Assembly: GCF_006517275.1 (NCBI RefSeq)
Contig: NZ_CP041191.1
Coordinates: 5,575,001 to 5,639,000 of the forward strand
Source of the DNA: Labrenzia sp. PHM005
GTDB lineage: Bacteria > Pseudomonadota > Alphaproteobacteria > Rhizobiales > Stappiaceae
Length of the DNA: 64,000 nt
Reading direction: 5' to 3'
Within the stretch, counting starts at the first letter, position 1, and every line of letters starts with the position of its first letter. Positions 35,339-44,510 of the stretch are shown in pieces. Under the pieces are notes generated by a model. The model was not told the DNA's origin. It saw only the letters and a list, made by a program, of their open reading frames with translations, and ran no database searches. The position numbers and the translations under genes were made by a program.

Positions 35339-36789
35339 TGGGCGGAATTCAAGCTTATTGGCAAAACTTCATCGATGGCGAATTTGTGGATGGCGGTGCC
35401 GGGCGTCTCGATGTTCTAGACCCGGGAACCGGAGAGAAACTTGCCGAGCAGGCGCTGGCGGATGCCGCTGATGTCGACCGCGCGGTTCGGGCGGCCAAAA
35501 GGGTCAGCGACAGCCGGGCCTGGATGGATCTTCGCCCTGTAGAGCGGGGCCGGATCGTCCGCAAGATGGGCGAGTATCTTCTGGAACGCATCGATGAAAT
35601 CGCCCCGATCCTGACCCGAGAGGCTGGAAAGCCACTTTGGGAAGCCAAACTCGAAATCGAGGGCGCAGCCCGGTACTTCGAATATTACGGCAATCAGGCT
35701 GAAACCATGGAGGGCCGGTCGATCCCGTTGGGCGGCGGGCACTTCGACTTTACCGTCCACGAACCCTTTGCCGTTTCCGCCCAGATCATTCCGTGGAACT
35801 ATCCGATGGAGATGACGGCACGGTCCGTTTCCGCGGCGCTCGCTGTTGGATCCGCTGTAGTGGTCAAGACACCGGAACTCGATCCGCTCACGAACCGGTA
35901 TTTTGCAGATGCGGCCCTTGCCTGCGGTCTGCCGGCAGGCGCGCTGAACATACTTTGCGGTCTCGGCAAGGCGGCCGGGGCGGCTTTGTCCGCCCATCCT
36001 GACGTCAATCAGATCGTCTTTACCGGGTCTGTTGCTACAGGCTCGGCAATCGCAACGGCAGCGGCTCGGAACGTCGTACCCTGTGTATTAGAACTTGGCG
36101 GAAAATCAGCCGCGATCGTCTACGATGATGCCGATCTCGATGCCTTCCTTTCGGATGTCCGCTGGGGCATCTACTTCAACGCAGGCCAAGTGTGTTCGGC
36201 CATGTCCCGCGTCATTGCCCATGAGGCCATCCATGACAAGTTGTTGGACGGCATTGTCGGCATGGCGGAAGGATTGAAGGTCGGCCCGGGTCTTGAGTTT
36301 CCGGAGTTTGGCCCGAATATGGGACCAATGATCTCTGAAGGCCAATGTCAGCGCGCAGCCGACATGGTCTCTCAAGCGGAACGCGAAGGAGCCCGGGTTG
36401 CGACCGGCGGCCGCCGCATCAACCACCCAGGATATTTTCTTGAGCCGACGGTTTTGACCAGCATCGCTCCTGATATGACGATTGCGAGCGATGAGGTTTT
36501 TGGGCCAGTGCTGTCGGTTCTGAAGGCACGGGATGAAAGTGAAGCGCTCGAGATCGCCAACGGCACACCCTACGGCCTGGTGGCTGGGGTCTTCACCGCC
36601 AATGTCGACCGAGCCATGCGCGCCTCCCGGCAACTCCGGGCAGGTCAGGTGTTCGTCAATGAATGGTATGCTGGCGGGGTCGAAACGCCGTTCGGCGGCT
36701 TTGGAAAATCCGGCTATGGCCGGGAAAAGGGCCGTGAGGCCCTGCTCAACTATGTTCAGACCAAAAACATTGCAATCAGGATAGGCTGA
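35335..36789 (+). CDS. NAD(P)-dependent aldehyde dehydrogenase
   Basis: Protein of 484 residues of the standard aldehyde dehydrogenase family. The general base Glu is in LELGGKSAAIV, the catalytic Cys in FNAGQVCSAMSR, the NAD-binding loop in FTGSVATGSAIATAA, and the motif SDEVFGPVLSVL follows. Length and the motif wording are close to betaine aldehyde and semialdehyde dehydrogenases. In this operon it could oxidise formaldehyde-adduct or a semialdehyde such as 2,5-dioxopentanoate to 2-oxoglutarate (inference). It overlaps the oxygenase gene by 4 bases and the next gene by 1. Confidence 0.9.
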   Translation: MMGGIQAYWQNFIDGEFVDGGAGRLDVLDPGTGEKLAEQALADAADVDRAVRAAKRVSDSRAWMDLRPVERGRIVRKMGEYLLERIDEIAPILTREAGKPLWEAKLEIEGAARYFEYYGNQAETMEGRSIPLGGGHFDFTVHEPFAVSAQIIPWNYPMEMTARSVSAALAVGSAVVVKTPELDPLTNRYFADAALACGLPAGALNILCGLGKAAGAALSAHPDVNQIVFTGSVATGSAIATAAARNVVPCVLELGGKSAAIVYDDADLDAFLSDVRWGIYFNAGQVCSAMSRVIAHEAIHDKLLDGIVGMAEGLKVGPGLEFPEFGPNMGPMISEGQCQRAADMVSQAEREGARVATGGRRINHPGYFLEPTVLTSIAPDMTIASDEVFGPVLSVLKARDESEALEIANGTPYGLVAGVFTANVDRAMRASRQLRAGQVFVNEWYAGGVETPFGGFGKSGYGREKGREALLNYVQTKNIAIRIG

Positions 36790-37169
36790 TGGATCAGGAT
36801 CTGTTTGAAAAAGGACTTGCCCAACGCAAGGCAACTCTCGGCGCAGAGTATGTGGAGAAAAACCTTGCGGCCGCTGATGATTTCACCCGGCCGTTTCAGG
36901 AAGCAATGACGGCCTGGTGCTGGGGCTTTGGCTGGGGCGATGATGTCATCGACGCCAAGACCCGCTCCATGATGAACCTTGCCATGATCGGGGCGCTCGG
37001 CAAGATGACCGAATGGGAAACCCATTGCCGCGGCGCCGTCACGAATGGCGTTTCCAAGGAGGAAATCCGCGCCATCATCCATGTGATCGGCATCTATTGC
37101 GGCGTGCCGCAGGCCCTGGAATGCTTCCGGGTGGCCAAGAAGGTTCTTGAGGAAGAAAATCCGAAATAG
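36789..37169 (+). CDS. Carboxymuconolactone decarboxylase-like protein
   Basis: Protein of 126 residues in the CMD/AhpD-like helical family. Landmarks are TRSMMNLAMIGALGKMTEWETHCRGAVTNGV and RAIIHVIGIYCGVPQALECF, with the His in WETHCRG and Tyr/Cys in IYCGVP near the usual active site. Some members decarboxylate lactones, others are peroxidase partners or have unknown roles; here the AhpD C-x-x-C is absent, so alkylhydroperoxidase activity is unlikely. It is the last gene of the Rieske operon (TGATG overlap). Confidence 0.82.
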   Translation: MDQDLFEKGLAQRKATLGAEYVEKNLAAADDFTRPFQEAMTAWCWGFGWGDDVIDAKTRSMMNLAMIGALGKMTEWETHCRGAVTNGVSKEEIRAIIHVIGIYCGVPQALECFRVAKKVLEEENPK

Positions 37170-37933
37170 ATTTGATGAATTTGGTCGATGCACTCGGATT
37201 GGCTTCCACCTCGGCAGAAGCCTTTCCGCCCGACATCAAAGTTTTTTCCAACTACAGCAAAGGTGCGCTTGACCGCTGCCGGTGTCCTTCCATCTTAGTT
37301 TCATAAACCCTGACAGGCTCTGATGTCTGGCACTGGCCTTTATCCTTAGGTTTATATCAGCTCGCGCGCACCAAAATGGCGTGAGTTTTCATCGATCCTA
37401 TGAAGTTTTTTCCTCTTTTTCTGATCTAGCCGGATGTTTTTCCCGTGCCACGGGTAGTGATCACAGGGCAGCAGAAACATCAGGATCTGGGTGGAGATCC
37501 GCTTCGAGGGAAGCTGAAGGATATGCACTTTTGCGCCGGACCGAGTGTCACGTGCCAGATCCGTTTATATGGCAATTGCCTTGCCGCCGCGGACAGTTTT
37601 GCGCTTTTAGGGCGCCATTTTTGCACCCCTGCAAATGACCGGGAACCGCTCTTGCCGATGTTCCGGCTAAACCGCGACACCTACAAAGTGAACTGGCTCA
37701 GACGATTAAAAACAGCCCTTTCCACCCGTGACTGGTGTCCTCCGAAGTCCGGGAAATACACAAATACCAAGGGCAAACTTCAATCTTCTCCGGGGACTGC
37801 TCCGCAGACTTCCCGTCATATCTTCCTCAATCGAAAATCTCAAAAAAAACGAAGCATGTGGCCCCCAGAATTTCTGGCCTCAACACCTTGCTTCACTGTT
37901 CCAGCCCCATCCAATGAGAATTAGGAGTCCGTC
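37170..37933. other. 764-base region without a convincing gene
   Basis: Three short open frames here (for example 37381-37638 and 37445-37924) have no family features, poor starts and odd composition, so I call none. A small hairpin (GGCTTC/GAAGCC, 37201-37222, followed by TTT) may end the Rieske operon. A perfect 13-base palindrome CCAGAA-T-TTCTGG sits at 37865-37877, about 56 bases before the peroxidase ATG, and could be an operator. An AGGAG site lies at about 37923. Confidence 0.5.
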
Positions 37934-40027
37934 ATGAGACGCTCAGATCAAACGCCTCTGCAAAACCAACCAAATCAAGACCCGGCTCCAGAACAAAATC
38001 AAGGTCCCAATGGACCCAGAGGAGCAGACGGGGCTGGCCTGGCGCGAATCCAGGCAAACCTGATCGACAATCTCGCCAACAGGTCCATTGACGGATCAAA
38101 CAGCCATGAAACCAATATTGATTGGGGTGCGACCGGCCAGCATTTGCTGCGGCTGACAGCCGCCAATTATACCGATGGGATCGGTACCGTTGCCACCGAT
38201 CTGCCCAACGCGCGTGCGATCAGCAATGCCGTTGCTGAACAGACCGAAGACGAGCCCAACTCGTTTGGCCTTAGCGACATGTTCTGGGTTTGGGGACAGT
38301 TCATTGACCACGACATCACCTTGACCGGCGAAGAAGGCTTCGAGTTTTCGCCCATCACTGTCCCGGCCGGGGACAGTGATTTTGATCCGGCCGGGACCGG
38401 CGAAGCAATCATTCCATTCACGCGGACCGGCGTTGTCGAAGGAACCGGGACCGATGCGGCCCGGCAATATTCTAACGGCATCACGTCCTTTCTCGATGCA
38501 TCCATGGTCTACGGCTCGGATGCTGAAACCGCCGCCGCCTTGCGCGGTGACGGCGGCAAACTTCTGTTGACCGAGAACAATCTACTCGTTGAAACTGAAG
38601 GCGGAGTTCTGGCAGGTGATGTCAGGGCGGCAGAAAACGTTGCTCTGACCTCGATGCACACCGTGTTTGCCCGCGAGCACAATCTCTGGGTCGAGCGGTT
38701 CTCACGCCAGGACCCGGGCATGAGTGATGATGAGCTTTATGACGCCGCCCGCATTGTGGTTGAGGCTGAAATTCAGGCCATCACTTTCAATGAATTTTTG
38801 CCACTTCTGCTCGGTGAAGACGCGATCACCGCATATGAGGGATATGATCCGAATGTGAACCCTGGAATATCCGTGGAGTTTGCCACGGCGGCCTTCCGTT
38901 TTGGGCACAGCCTGTTGTCGTCCAACATCCAGCGGCTCGACCGTGACGGCAACACCATTGCAGCGGGCGATCTTTCTTTAAGCGAAGCCTTTTTCAATCC
39001 CTCGGAAATATCCGAGAATGGCGGCATTGATCCTTTGCTGCGCGGATTGGCCGACAGTACGGCTCAAGAATTGGACACACAGGTGGTCGAAGATGTTCGC
39101 TCTTTCCTGTTCGGCGCTCCGGGCTCCGGAGGTCTCGACTTGGCCGCGCTCAACATAGAACGCGGGCGGGATCTCGGTGTTGCCAGCTACAACGATCTTC
39201 GCGAAGCCCTCGGTCTTGCACGAGCAACAAGCTTTTCTGACATCACATCCGATGCCACGGTCGCTGCTCAATTGGCGAGCGTTTACAGCACCGTCGATCA
39301 GGTGGATGCCTGGATTGGCGGATTGGCAGAAGACCCAGCAGGCAGCGGGATCGTCGGGGAGTTGTTTGCCACCATTTTGCTGGATCAATTCCTGCGCCTG
39401 AGAGACGGCGATCCATTCTGGAGCCAAGGTCTTGATCTGCCGCAAGCCCAAATCGATGCGCTCTGGTCAACCACACTTTCAGATGTCATTGAACGGAACT
39501 CCGATATCCGCTCCCTCCAGGACGATGTCATGCTGGCGTATGATCGGATCGGCGGAACAAATGGTGATGATGCACTGACAGGTGCGGACGGCCGGGATCT
39601 GCTTCTGGGCAATCGCGGCAATGATGTGCTGGACGGCGCCGGCGGCGATGATCAGCTGGAAGGGCAAGATGGCAATGACACCTTGTTCGGCCAGGCTGGC
39701 AACGACGTGTTATATGGCGGCGATGGTGCGGATACGTTGGTCGGCGGGGCTGGCAGCGACGAGCTCGATGGCGGCCGCGGCAACGATACCTTTGTCTTTG
39801 AAGGCGACTTCGGCTCCGACACCGTCGTTCGTTTTGGCGCAGGTGAGCGCGGCGGCGATGACCTCTTGCAGATCAGCGTCGATGGTTTTGCGACGGCGGA
39901 AGCAGTACTTGCACTCGCGGCTGAAACACAAGCCGGCACGGTTCTTCAGTTCTCGCACGACTTGTCGATCACGTTGCTTGGCGTTTCGGCCGCACAACTG
40001 GATTTGAATGACATTCAGATTGTCTAA
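37934..40027 (+). CDS. Animal-type haem peroxidase with C-terminal RTX calcium-binding repeats
   Basis: Protein of 697 residues. Residues about 60-520 form an animal-haem-peroxidase domain: distal His126 in WGQFIDHDITLT with its calcium-site Asp, Arg247 in FAREHNLW, and proximal His325 in FRFGHSLL. Residues about 541-620 carry RTX nonapeptide repeats of the G-G-x-G-x-D type (for example GNDVLDGAGG, GNDTLFGQAG, GADTLVGGAG), and the chain ends in about 70 further residues typical of type I secretion signals. There is no Sec signal peptide; the N-terminal 30 residues are Gln/Pro/Asn rich. So it is probably exported by a type I system, whose genes are not nearby, and folds on meeting calcium outside. 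Substrate (halide or phenol oxidation) unknown. An AGGAG site lies upstream of the ATG. Confidence 0.88.
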   Translation: MRRSDQTPLQNQPNQDPAPEQNQGPNGPRGADGAGLARIQANLIDNLANRSIDGSNSHETNIDWGATGQHLLRLTAANYTDGIGTVATDLPNARAISNAVAEQTEDEPNSFGLSDMFWVWGQFIDHDITLTGEEGFEFSPITVPAGDSDFDPAGTGEAIIPFTRTGVVEGTGTDAARQYSNGITSFLDASMVYGSDAETAAALRGDGGKLLLTENNLLVETEGGVLAGDVRAAENVALTSMHTVFAREHNLWVERFSRQDPGMSDDELYDAARIVVEAEIQAITFNEFLPLLLGEDAITAYEGYDPNVNPGISVEFATAAFRFGHSLLSSNIQRLDRDGNTIAAGDLSLSEAFFNPSEISENGGIDPLLRGLADSTAQELDTQVVEDVRSFLFGAPGSGGLDLAALNIERGRDLGVASYNDLREALGLARATSFSDITSDATVAAQLASVYSTVDQVDAWIGGLAEDPAGSGIVGELFATILLDQFLRLRDGDPFWSQGLDLPQAQIDALWSTTLSDVIERNSDIRSLQDDVMLAYDRIGGTNGDDALTGADGRDLLLGNRGNDVLDGAGGDDQLEGQDGNDTLFGQAGNDVLYGGDGADTLVGGAGSDELDGGRGNDTFVFEGDFGSDTVVRFGAGERGGDDLLQISVDGFATAEAVLALAAETQAGTVLQFSHDLSITLLGVSAAQLDLNDIQIV

Positions 40028-40035
40028 AAACTGGC

Positions 40036-40078
40036 TCTAAAACAAATCCACCGCCGGCCTCAAAAGACGGCGGTGGAT
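40036..40078 (-). terminator. Rho-independent terminator of the acyl-CoA ligase gene
   Basis: An 11-base perfect inverted repeat, ATCCACCGCCG (40046-40056) and CGGCGGTGGAT (40068-40078), with an 11-base loop. Read on the minus strand, the stem is followed by TTTGTTTT, so it best terminates the leftward ligase gene that ends at 40141; it may also block the convergent peroxidase transcript. Confidence 0.75.
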
Positions 40079-40140
40079 ATCTTGAAGTGATTTGCCAGTG
40101 TTATGGAATCCGGTCTGCGGATTTTCTATTCCGGCGCGAA

Positions 40141-41841
40141 TTACGCTTCGGCGCGCAGATCCTTCCTCAAAATCTTGCCGACGTTCGATTTCGGCAAGTC
40201 TTCCCGGTATTCGATAATTTTGGGCACCTTGTAGCCGGTCAGATGTTTCTTGCAGTGCGCCCGGATTTCTTCCGGTGTCAGGCTTGAATTATCAAGAATA
40301 ACAAAGGCTTTCACCGCTTCTCCCGTGTCATCATCCGGCACGCCAATGACGGCGGATTCAAAAATCCCGGGATGAGACGCCAAACAATCCTCGACCTCGT
40401 TCGGATAGACGTTGAAGCCGGACACCAGGATCATATCCTTCTTGCGGTCGACGACCGAGAAATAGCCGTCAGCATCCATCACGCCGATGTCACCGGTAAG
40501 GAACCAGCCGTCGCGCATGACTTTGGCTGTCTCTTCGGGCTTATTCCAGTACCCCGCCATGACTTGCGGCCCTTTCGCCGCGATTTCGCCGCGCTCACCA
40601 ACCGGGACTGTGTTGCCATCATCATCGACACAGCGCATCAGCGTTGAGGGAATGGGCACTCCGATGGACCCATCCCTTACCTGGCCCAGGGGGTTGAAAC
40701 TGAGCACAGGAGAGGTTTCTGTGAGGCCATATCCCTGCAGCACTGGTTTTCCGGTGATTTCTTCCCAGCGTTTTGCAACGTCCGCCAGCAGAGCCATTCC
40801 ACCGGCTGAGGCCATTTTCAGATGTTTGGGCGGATTGTCCCGGAACCACTGCTCGTTATTCAACGCATTGAAAAGGGTATTCACACCGCTCAACCAGGTG
40901 ATTTTGTAGTTCTCGAACGCCTTTTTCAAATTGCTGATGGGGCGCGGACTGGGGATCAAAATATTGCGCCCGCCCAGCCAGTAGAAGGCGAGCAAATTCA
41001 ATGTGAACGCAAAGATATGATACATCGGCAAAGCGGTAAGGATGGTTTCTTCGCCGCGTTTGATCGCCGGGATCATCTCCAGCGACTGCTCCATGTTCAT
41101 AATGAGATTTTCGTGGGTGAGCATCGCGCCCTTGGCAACACCCGTTGTGCCGCCGGTATATTGCAGACAGGCCGTGTCTCCCGGTTCAACGCTCTGGTGG
41201 TAGACATCCACTTCAATGTTTTCGCGTGACCGGCGGGTCCGGCCGGCGGCCAGCGCATCCGGAAAACGGGTATGAGGAACTTCAATCGGCTTAACCGTCT
41301 TGTCCTTGTATTTCTGCACCAGACCAATGAGGGTCCGCGGCAGCCAGGGCAGGAATTCAGCCACGCGGGTGACAATAATATTGGGGATCGGATGGCCGCG
41401 GGTCGCTTCCGGGATCTTGTCGGCGAACATGTCGATGATCACCAGCGCATGCGGCTCGGCATCCTGAAACTGTTTAGCCATTTCATCCGCGGTGTAGAGC
41501 GGATTGACGTTCACCAAAACACAGCCTGCCTTGAGGATCCCAAAGGCCGCGACCGGAAAGGCCAGTCCGTTGGGCATCTGCAGTGCCACGCGGTCGCCTT
41601 GCGCCAGCCCCGCCACTTCCCGCAAGTAAACGGCAAACGCATCCGACATCTCGTCGACCTGCGCGAATGTCAGCGATCCGTTCATGCCGTTTGGCATGCA
41701 GGCGGTAAAAGCTGTCGTATCGCCAAAAGTATCGGAGGCGGACCGGATCAAATCACTGATGGTCCGATAAGATGCCGCCTCGATCTCCGGCCGCATGTCA
41801 GGGCTATAGAACGCTGTCCACGGACGTTCACTTGAAGTCAT
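40141..41841 (-). CDS. fadD: Long-chain acyl-CoA ligase (AMP-binding enzyme)
   Basis: Protein of 566 residues of the adenylate-forming family. The phosphate-binding loop is CLQYTGGTTGVAKGAML, the A5-A8 motifs are QGYGLTETSPVLSFN, WFLTGDIGVMDADGYFSVVDRKKDMI, and the catalytic Lys near the end is in LPKSNVGKILRKDLR. Length and wording fit medium/long-chain fatty acid ligases. The start at 41841 (MTSSERPW) is chosen for the GGGGGGAA site just upstream; an in-frame extension to 41880 is less likely. Monocistronic, with a terminator at its end and no clear functional link to neighbours. Confidence 0.9.
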   Translation of the reverse strand: MTSSERPWTAFYSPDMRPEIEAASYRTISDLIRSASDTFGDTTAFTACMPNGMNGSLTFAQVDEMSDAFAVYLREVAGLAQGDRVALQMPNGLAFPVAAFGILKAGCVLVNVNPLYTADEMAKQFQDAEPHALVIIDMFADKIPEATRGHPIPNIIVTRVAEFLPWLPRTLIGLVQKYKDKTVKPIEVPHTRFPDALAAGRTRRSRENIEVDVYHQSVEPGDTACLQYTGGTTGVAKGAMLTHENLIMNMEQSLEMIPAIKRGEETILTALPMYHIFAFTLNLLAFYWLGGRNILIPSPRPISNLKKAFENYKITWLSGVNTLFNALNNEQWFRDNPPKHLKMASAGGMALLADVAKRWEEITGKPVLQGYGLTETSPVLSFNPLGQVRDGSIGVPIPSTLMRCVDDDGNTVPVGERGEIAAKGPQVMAGYWNKPEETAKVMRDGWFLTGDIGVMDADGYFSVVDRKKDMILVSGFNVYPNEVEDCLASHPGIFESAVIGVPDDDTGEAVKAFVILDNSSLTPEEIRAHCKKHLTGYKVPKIIEYREDLPKSNVGKILRKDLRAEA

Positions 41842-42082
41842 TGTTTCCCCCCGGCTTTTTCGCCACCGCCACATCAACAACCTCTGATTGCTTTCCCAGG
41901 CAATAGAAGCTGTAGATCAACCATAGTTGTCTGAGAGCTTTAGCAAAACCCCGTAACGCAAGGGCATATGGGAAGAAATTTTAAGTTGCACCGCAGCAAA
42001 CTAGATAACTGTTTGCGAGTGCTCGATAATTTGTCTCTCGCTTGGGAAATCGGATTTGTGTTCCTACCTTGTTTCATCTCTC

Positions 42083-42108
42083 AAAAAAGTTAGCCGCCAA
42101 CAGGCGGC
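42083..42108 (-). terminator. Rho-independent terminator of puuD
   Basis: GCCGCC (42093-42098) and GGCGGC (42103-42108) form a 6-base GC-only stem with an AACA loop. On the minus strand it is followed within three bases by six T residues (A tract at 42083-42088). It lies 24 bases after the puuD stop. Confidence 0.8.
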
Positions 42109-42131
42109 CGAGCTGTATTGGCAAATTTATT

Positions 42132-43391
42132 TCATCGCGCACTGAGCCAAAACGGCTGATCTTTCGTAGCATTGCGGTACCACGCAATGATCTGCCGCCG
42201 CTCGTCTTCTTCCATGAAGGAGACATTCGCCGGCGGCATTGCGTCGGTCACGCCAGCCTGCAGATAAATCTGCTTGGCTGCGCGCGCCACATCGGCCTCG
42301 GTTTCCAGAAGAAGGTTTTTTGGCGCCCAGTGGATGCCCTCGTAAAAGGGCTCCCTGGAGTGGCACATGGCGCAGCGGCCGGGCACAATGGCCATGACGT
42401 CGTCAAAACCCTCGGCGCTGGCAAAGACCTGTTCGGTCTGGGTGAGCGGGCGCGCATCAGAGGCGTCAAAGCTGTCTTGTTGAAGCGGTGCCATCGACAA
42501 CTGAATAATCGCAACAAACAGGATCGCTGTAACAAGCCAGGTCCAGGTTGGATTGCTGGTTCCGGCATGGTTCGAATTGAAGTAGTGCCGAATGGACACG
42601 CCCATCAAGAAGACAAGTGCGGCAATCAGCCAATTGTATTCAGATGCAAAGGCCAACGGATAATGGTTGGACAGCATTAAGAAAACGACCGGCAGCGTCA
42701 GGTAGTTATTATGGGTGGAGCGCAGCTTGGCGATTTTGCCGTATTTTGCATCTGGCGTCCGGCCCGCTTTCAGGTCAGCGACAACGATCTTCTGATTCGG
42801 AATGATAATGAAAAAGACGTTTGCCGACATGATGGTTGCCGTGAAGGCTCCCAGATGCAGCATGGTTGCACGGCCAGTGAAGATCTCATTGTAGCCGTAC
42901 CCCATCGCGACGAGCAGGGCGAACAACAGAACCATCAAAAGCGTCGGACTGTCTCCCAGCTTGGATTTGCAGAGGTAATCATACACAAGCCAGCCAATGC
43001 TGAGCGAACCGGCGGAAATCAGGATCCCCTGCCACAAGGCAAGATCGGCTTTGCTTGGATCAATGAGATAGAGTTCACCGCTTACCCAATAAACGATCAT
43101 CAGGAGACCAGCCCCCGACAGCCAGGTGGCGTAGCTCTCCCATTTGAACCAGACCAGATGCTCCGGCATGTTTTCCGGCGCCACCAGGTATTTCTGGATG
43201 TGGTAAAAACCACCGCCGTGAACCTGCCATTCCTCGCCATGGGCACCCACGGGAAGATGCGGAACCTTCTTCAGGCCAAGATCCAGCGCGACAAAGTAAA
43301 ACGACGAGCCAATCCAGGCGATGGCTGTGATGACGTGTAACCAGCGGACGGCAAATGCGAGCCAGTCCCAAATGATCGCAATGTCTAACAT
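42132..43391 (-). CDS. puuD: Urate hydroxylase PuuD (membrane-bound, cytochrome c-containing)
   Basis: Protein of 419 residues: an N-terminal membrane domain of eight or so hydrophobic segments (DUF989 type; landmarks ITAIAWIGSSFYFVALD, LVWFKWESYATWLSGAG, FTGRATMLHLGAFTATIM) and a C-terminal cytochrome c domain with the haem site CAMCH and an axial Met candidate in DAMPPANVS. It oxidises urate to 5-hydroxyisourate and passes electrons to the respiratory chain instead of making hydrogen peroxide. It faces the LysR regulator and the other purine genes across a 103-base divergent promoter. Confidence 0.92.
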   Translation of the reverse strand: MLDIAIIWDWLAFAVRWLHVITAIAWIGSSFYFVALDLGLKKVPHLPVGAHGEEWQVHGGGFYHIQKYLVAPENMPEHLVWFKWESYATWLSGAGLLMIVYWVSGELYLIDPSKADLALWQGILISAGSLSIGWLVYDYLCKSKLGDSPTLLMVLLFALLVAMGYGYNEIFTGRATMLHLGAFTATIMSANVFFIIIPNQKIVVADLKAGRTPDAKYGKIAKLRSTHNNYLTLPVVFLMLSNHYPLAFASEYNWLIAALVFLMGVSIRHYFNSNHAGTSNPTWTWLVTAILFVAIIQLSMAPLQQDSFDASDARPLTQTEQVFASAEGFDDVMAIVPGRCAMCHSREPFYEGIHWAPKNLLLETEADVARAAKQIYLQAGVTDAMPPANVSFMEEDERRQIIAWYRNATKDQPFWLSAR

Positions 43392-43494
43392 TGCACTCCC
43401 TCCAAATTCTTTCGCATCAACCTAGTCGATCCATGAATTTTCTGGTATCCCGACATAATCCAAGCAGTTTCAAAAAATCCGGAACAATCGCCTC

Positions 43495-44412
43495 ATGGCC
43501 TATCTGGAAAACATCCGCACCTTCCTACGTGTCTATGAGTTGGGCAATATGTCGGCAGCCGCACGGGACTTGAGAATCTCCTCAGCCGTTGCCTCCTCCC
43601 GCATATCGCAGCTTGAAGAACATTTAAATGTGCGGCTGTTTCAGCGCACGACCCGCGCTCTCAGCCCAACTGAACAGGGCAACATTTTTTATCGCGGCGC
43701 CACAAAAATCATGGAGGCTGTGGAAGAAGCGGAAGCTGAAATCACCAATATGACCCGCTCGCCCCGCGGTACATTGTTTGTGGCGGCCCCGATCGGCATG
43801 GGCCAGAGCCTGATTGCACCGGCGATCCCGCAATTCAAGGCAGATCATCCGCTTATCGACATTCGCCTGCGCCTCTCGGATCGCAAGGTTGATCTGACCG
43901 GTGAAGGCCTCGACGCGGCCTTCTTCCTTGGTGTTCCTGAGGATTCCAACCTTAAAATCCGGAAGATCGCCGACTGTCAGCGGATCTTGTGCGCATCTCC
44001 GGACTATATCGCCCGAACAGGGCAACCAGAAACAAGCGCAGACCTATCAAGTGGGAAATTCGACTGCCTGAACATGCGCTATCCAGGTGCGCCTGAATTC
44101 CAATGGCCCTTGCAAACTTCGGATGGCGTCAAACGTGTTCCGATCAAAGGCCCATTTGAATCCGATCATGGCGATGTCCTTACTGGCTGGGCCCTAGAAG
44201 GTCACGGCATCATTTTGAAACCGGTCTTTGAAATAGCTGATCATTTGAAAAGCGGCCGGTTGGTGCAAGTTCTGCAAAACGAACCGCCGATCCCGGTCCA
44301 AATGGCCTGCCTCTACACCCACCGGCGCCGGCAGGACCCGAAAGTGCGGCTCTTTATCGAGTTCATGGTTGCCCATATTCAGGAAGAGCTTGCACGAACG
44401 GCGTCTCTCTAA
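43495..44412 (+). CDS. LysR family transcriptional regulator
   Basis: Protein of 305 residues. The N-terminal winged HTH (about 1-62) reads IRTFLRVYELGNMSAAARDLRISSAVASSRISQLEEHL with LFQRTTRALSPTEQG after it. The effector-binding domain (about 90-295) begins RGTLFVAAPIGMGQSLIAPAIPQF. Divergent from puuD and just upstream of the allantoinase fusion gene on the same strand, so it probably controls urate catabolism, although LysR effectors cannot be read from sequence. Confidence 0.9.
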   Translation: MAYLENIRTFLRVYELGNMSAAARDLRISSAVASSRISQLEEHLNVRLFQRTTRALSPTEQGNIFYRGATKIMEAVEEAEAEITNMTRSPRGTLFVAAPIGMGQSLIAPAIPQFKADHPLIDIRLRLSDRKVDLTGEGLDAAFFLGVPEDSNLKIRKIADCQRILCASPDYIARTGQPETSADLSSGKFDCLNMRYPGAPEFQWPLQTSDGVKRVPIKGPFESDHGDVLTGWALEGHGIILKPVFEIADHLKSGRLVQVLQNEPPIPVQMACLYTHRRRQDPKVRLFIEFMVAHIQEELARTASL

Positions 44413-44510
44413 ATGCATAAGCGGACGCGTCAGCGGAGCACTTTCAAGAATTATCGAAAACCGCATACGCACACTCTGATCTATAAGACGGAAAATTCTG
44501 GAGGTCTGTC

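Noticed and set aside
37445..37924. A 159-codon frame in the gap before the peroxidase
   Set aside because: No domain, no ribosome site, irregular composition; nothing supports translation.
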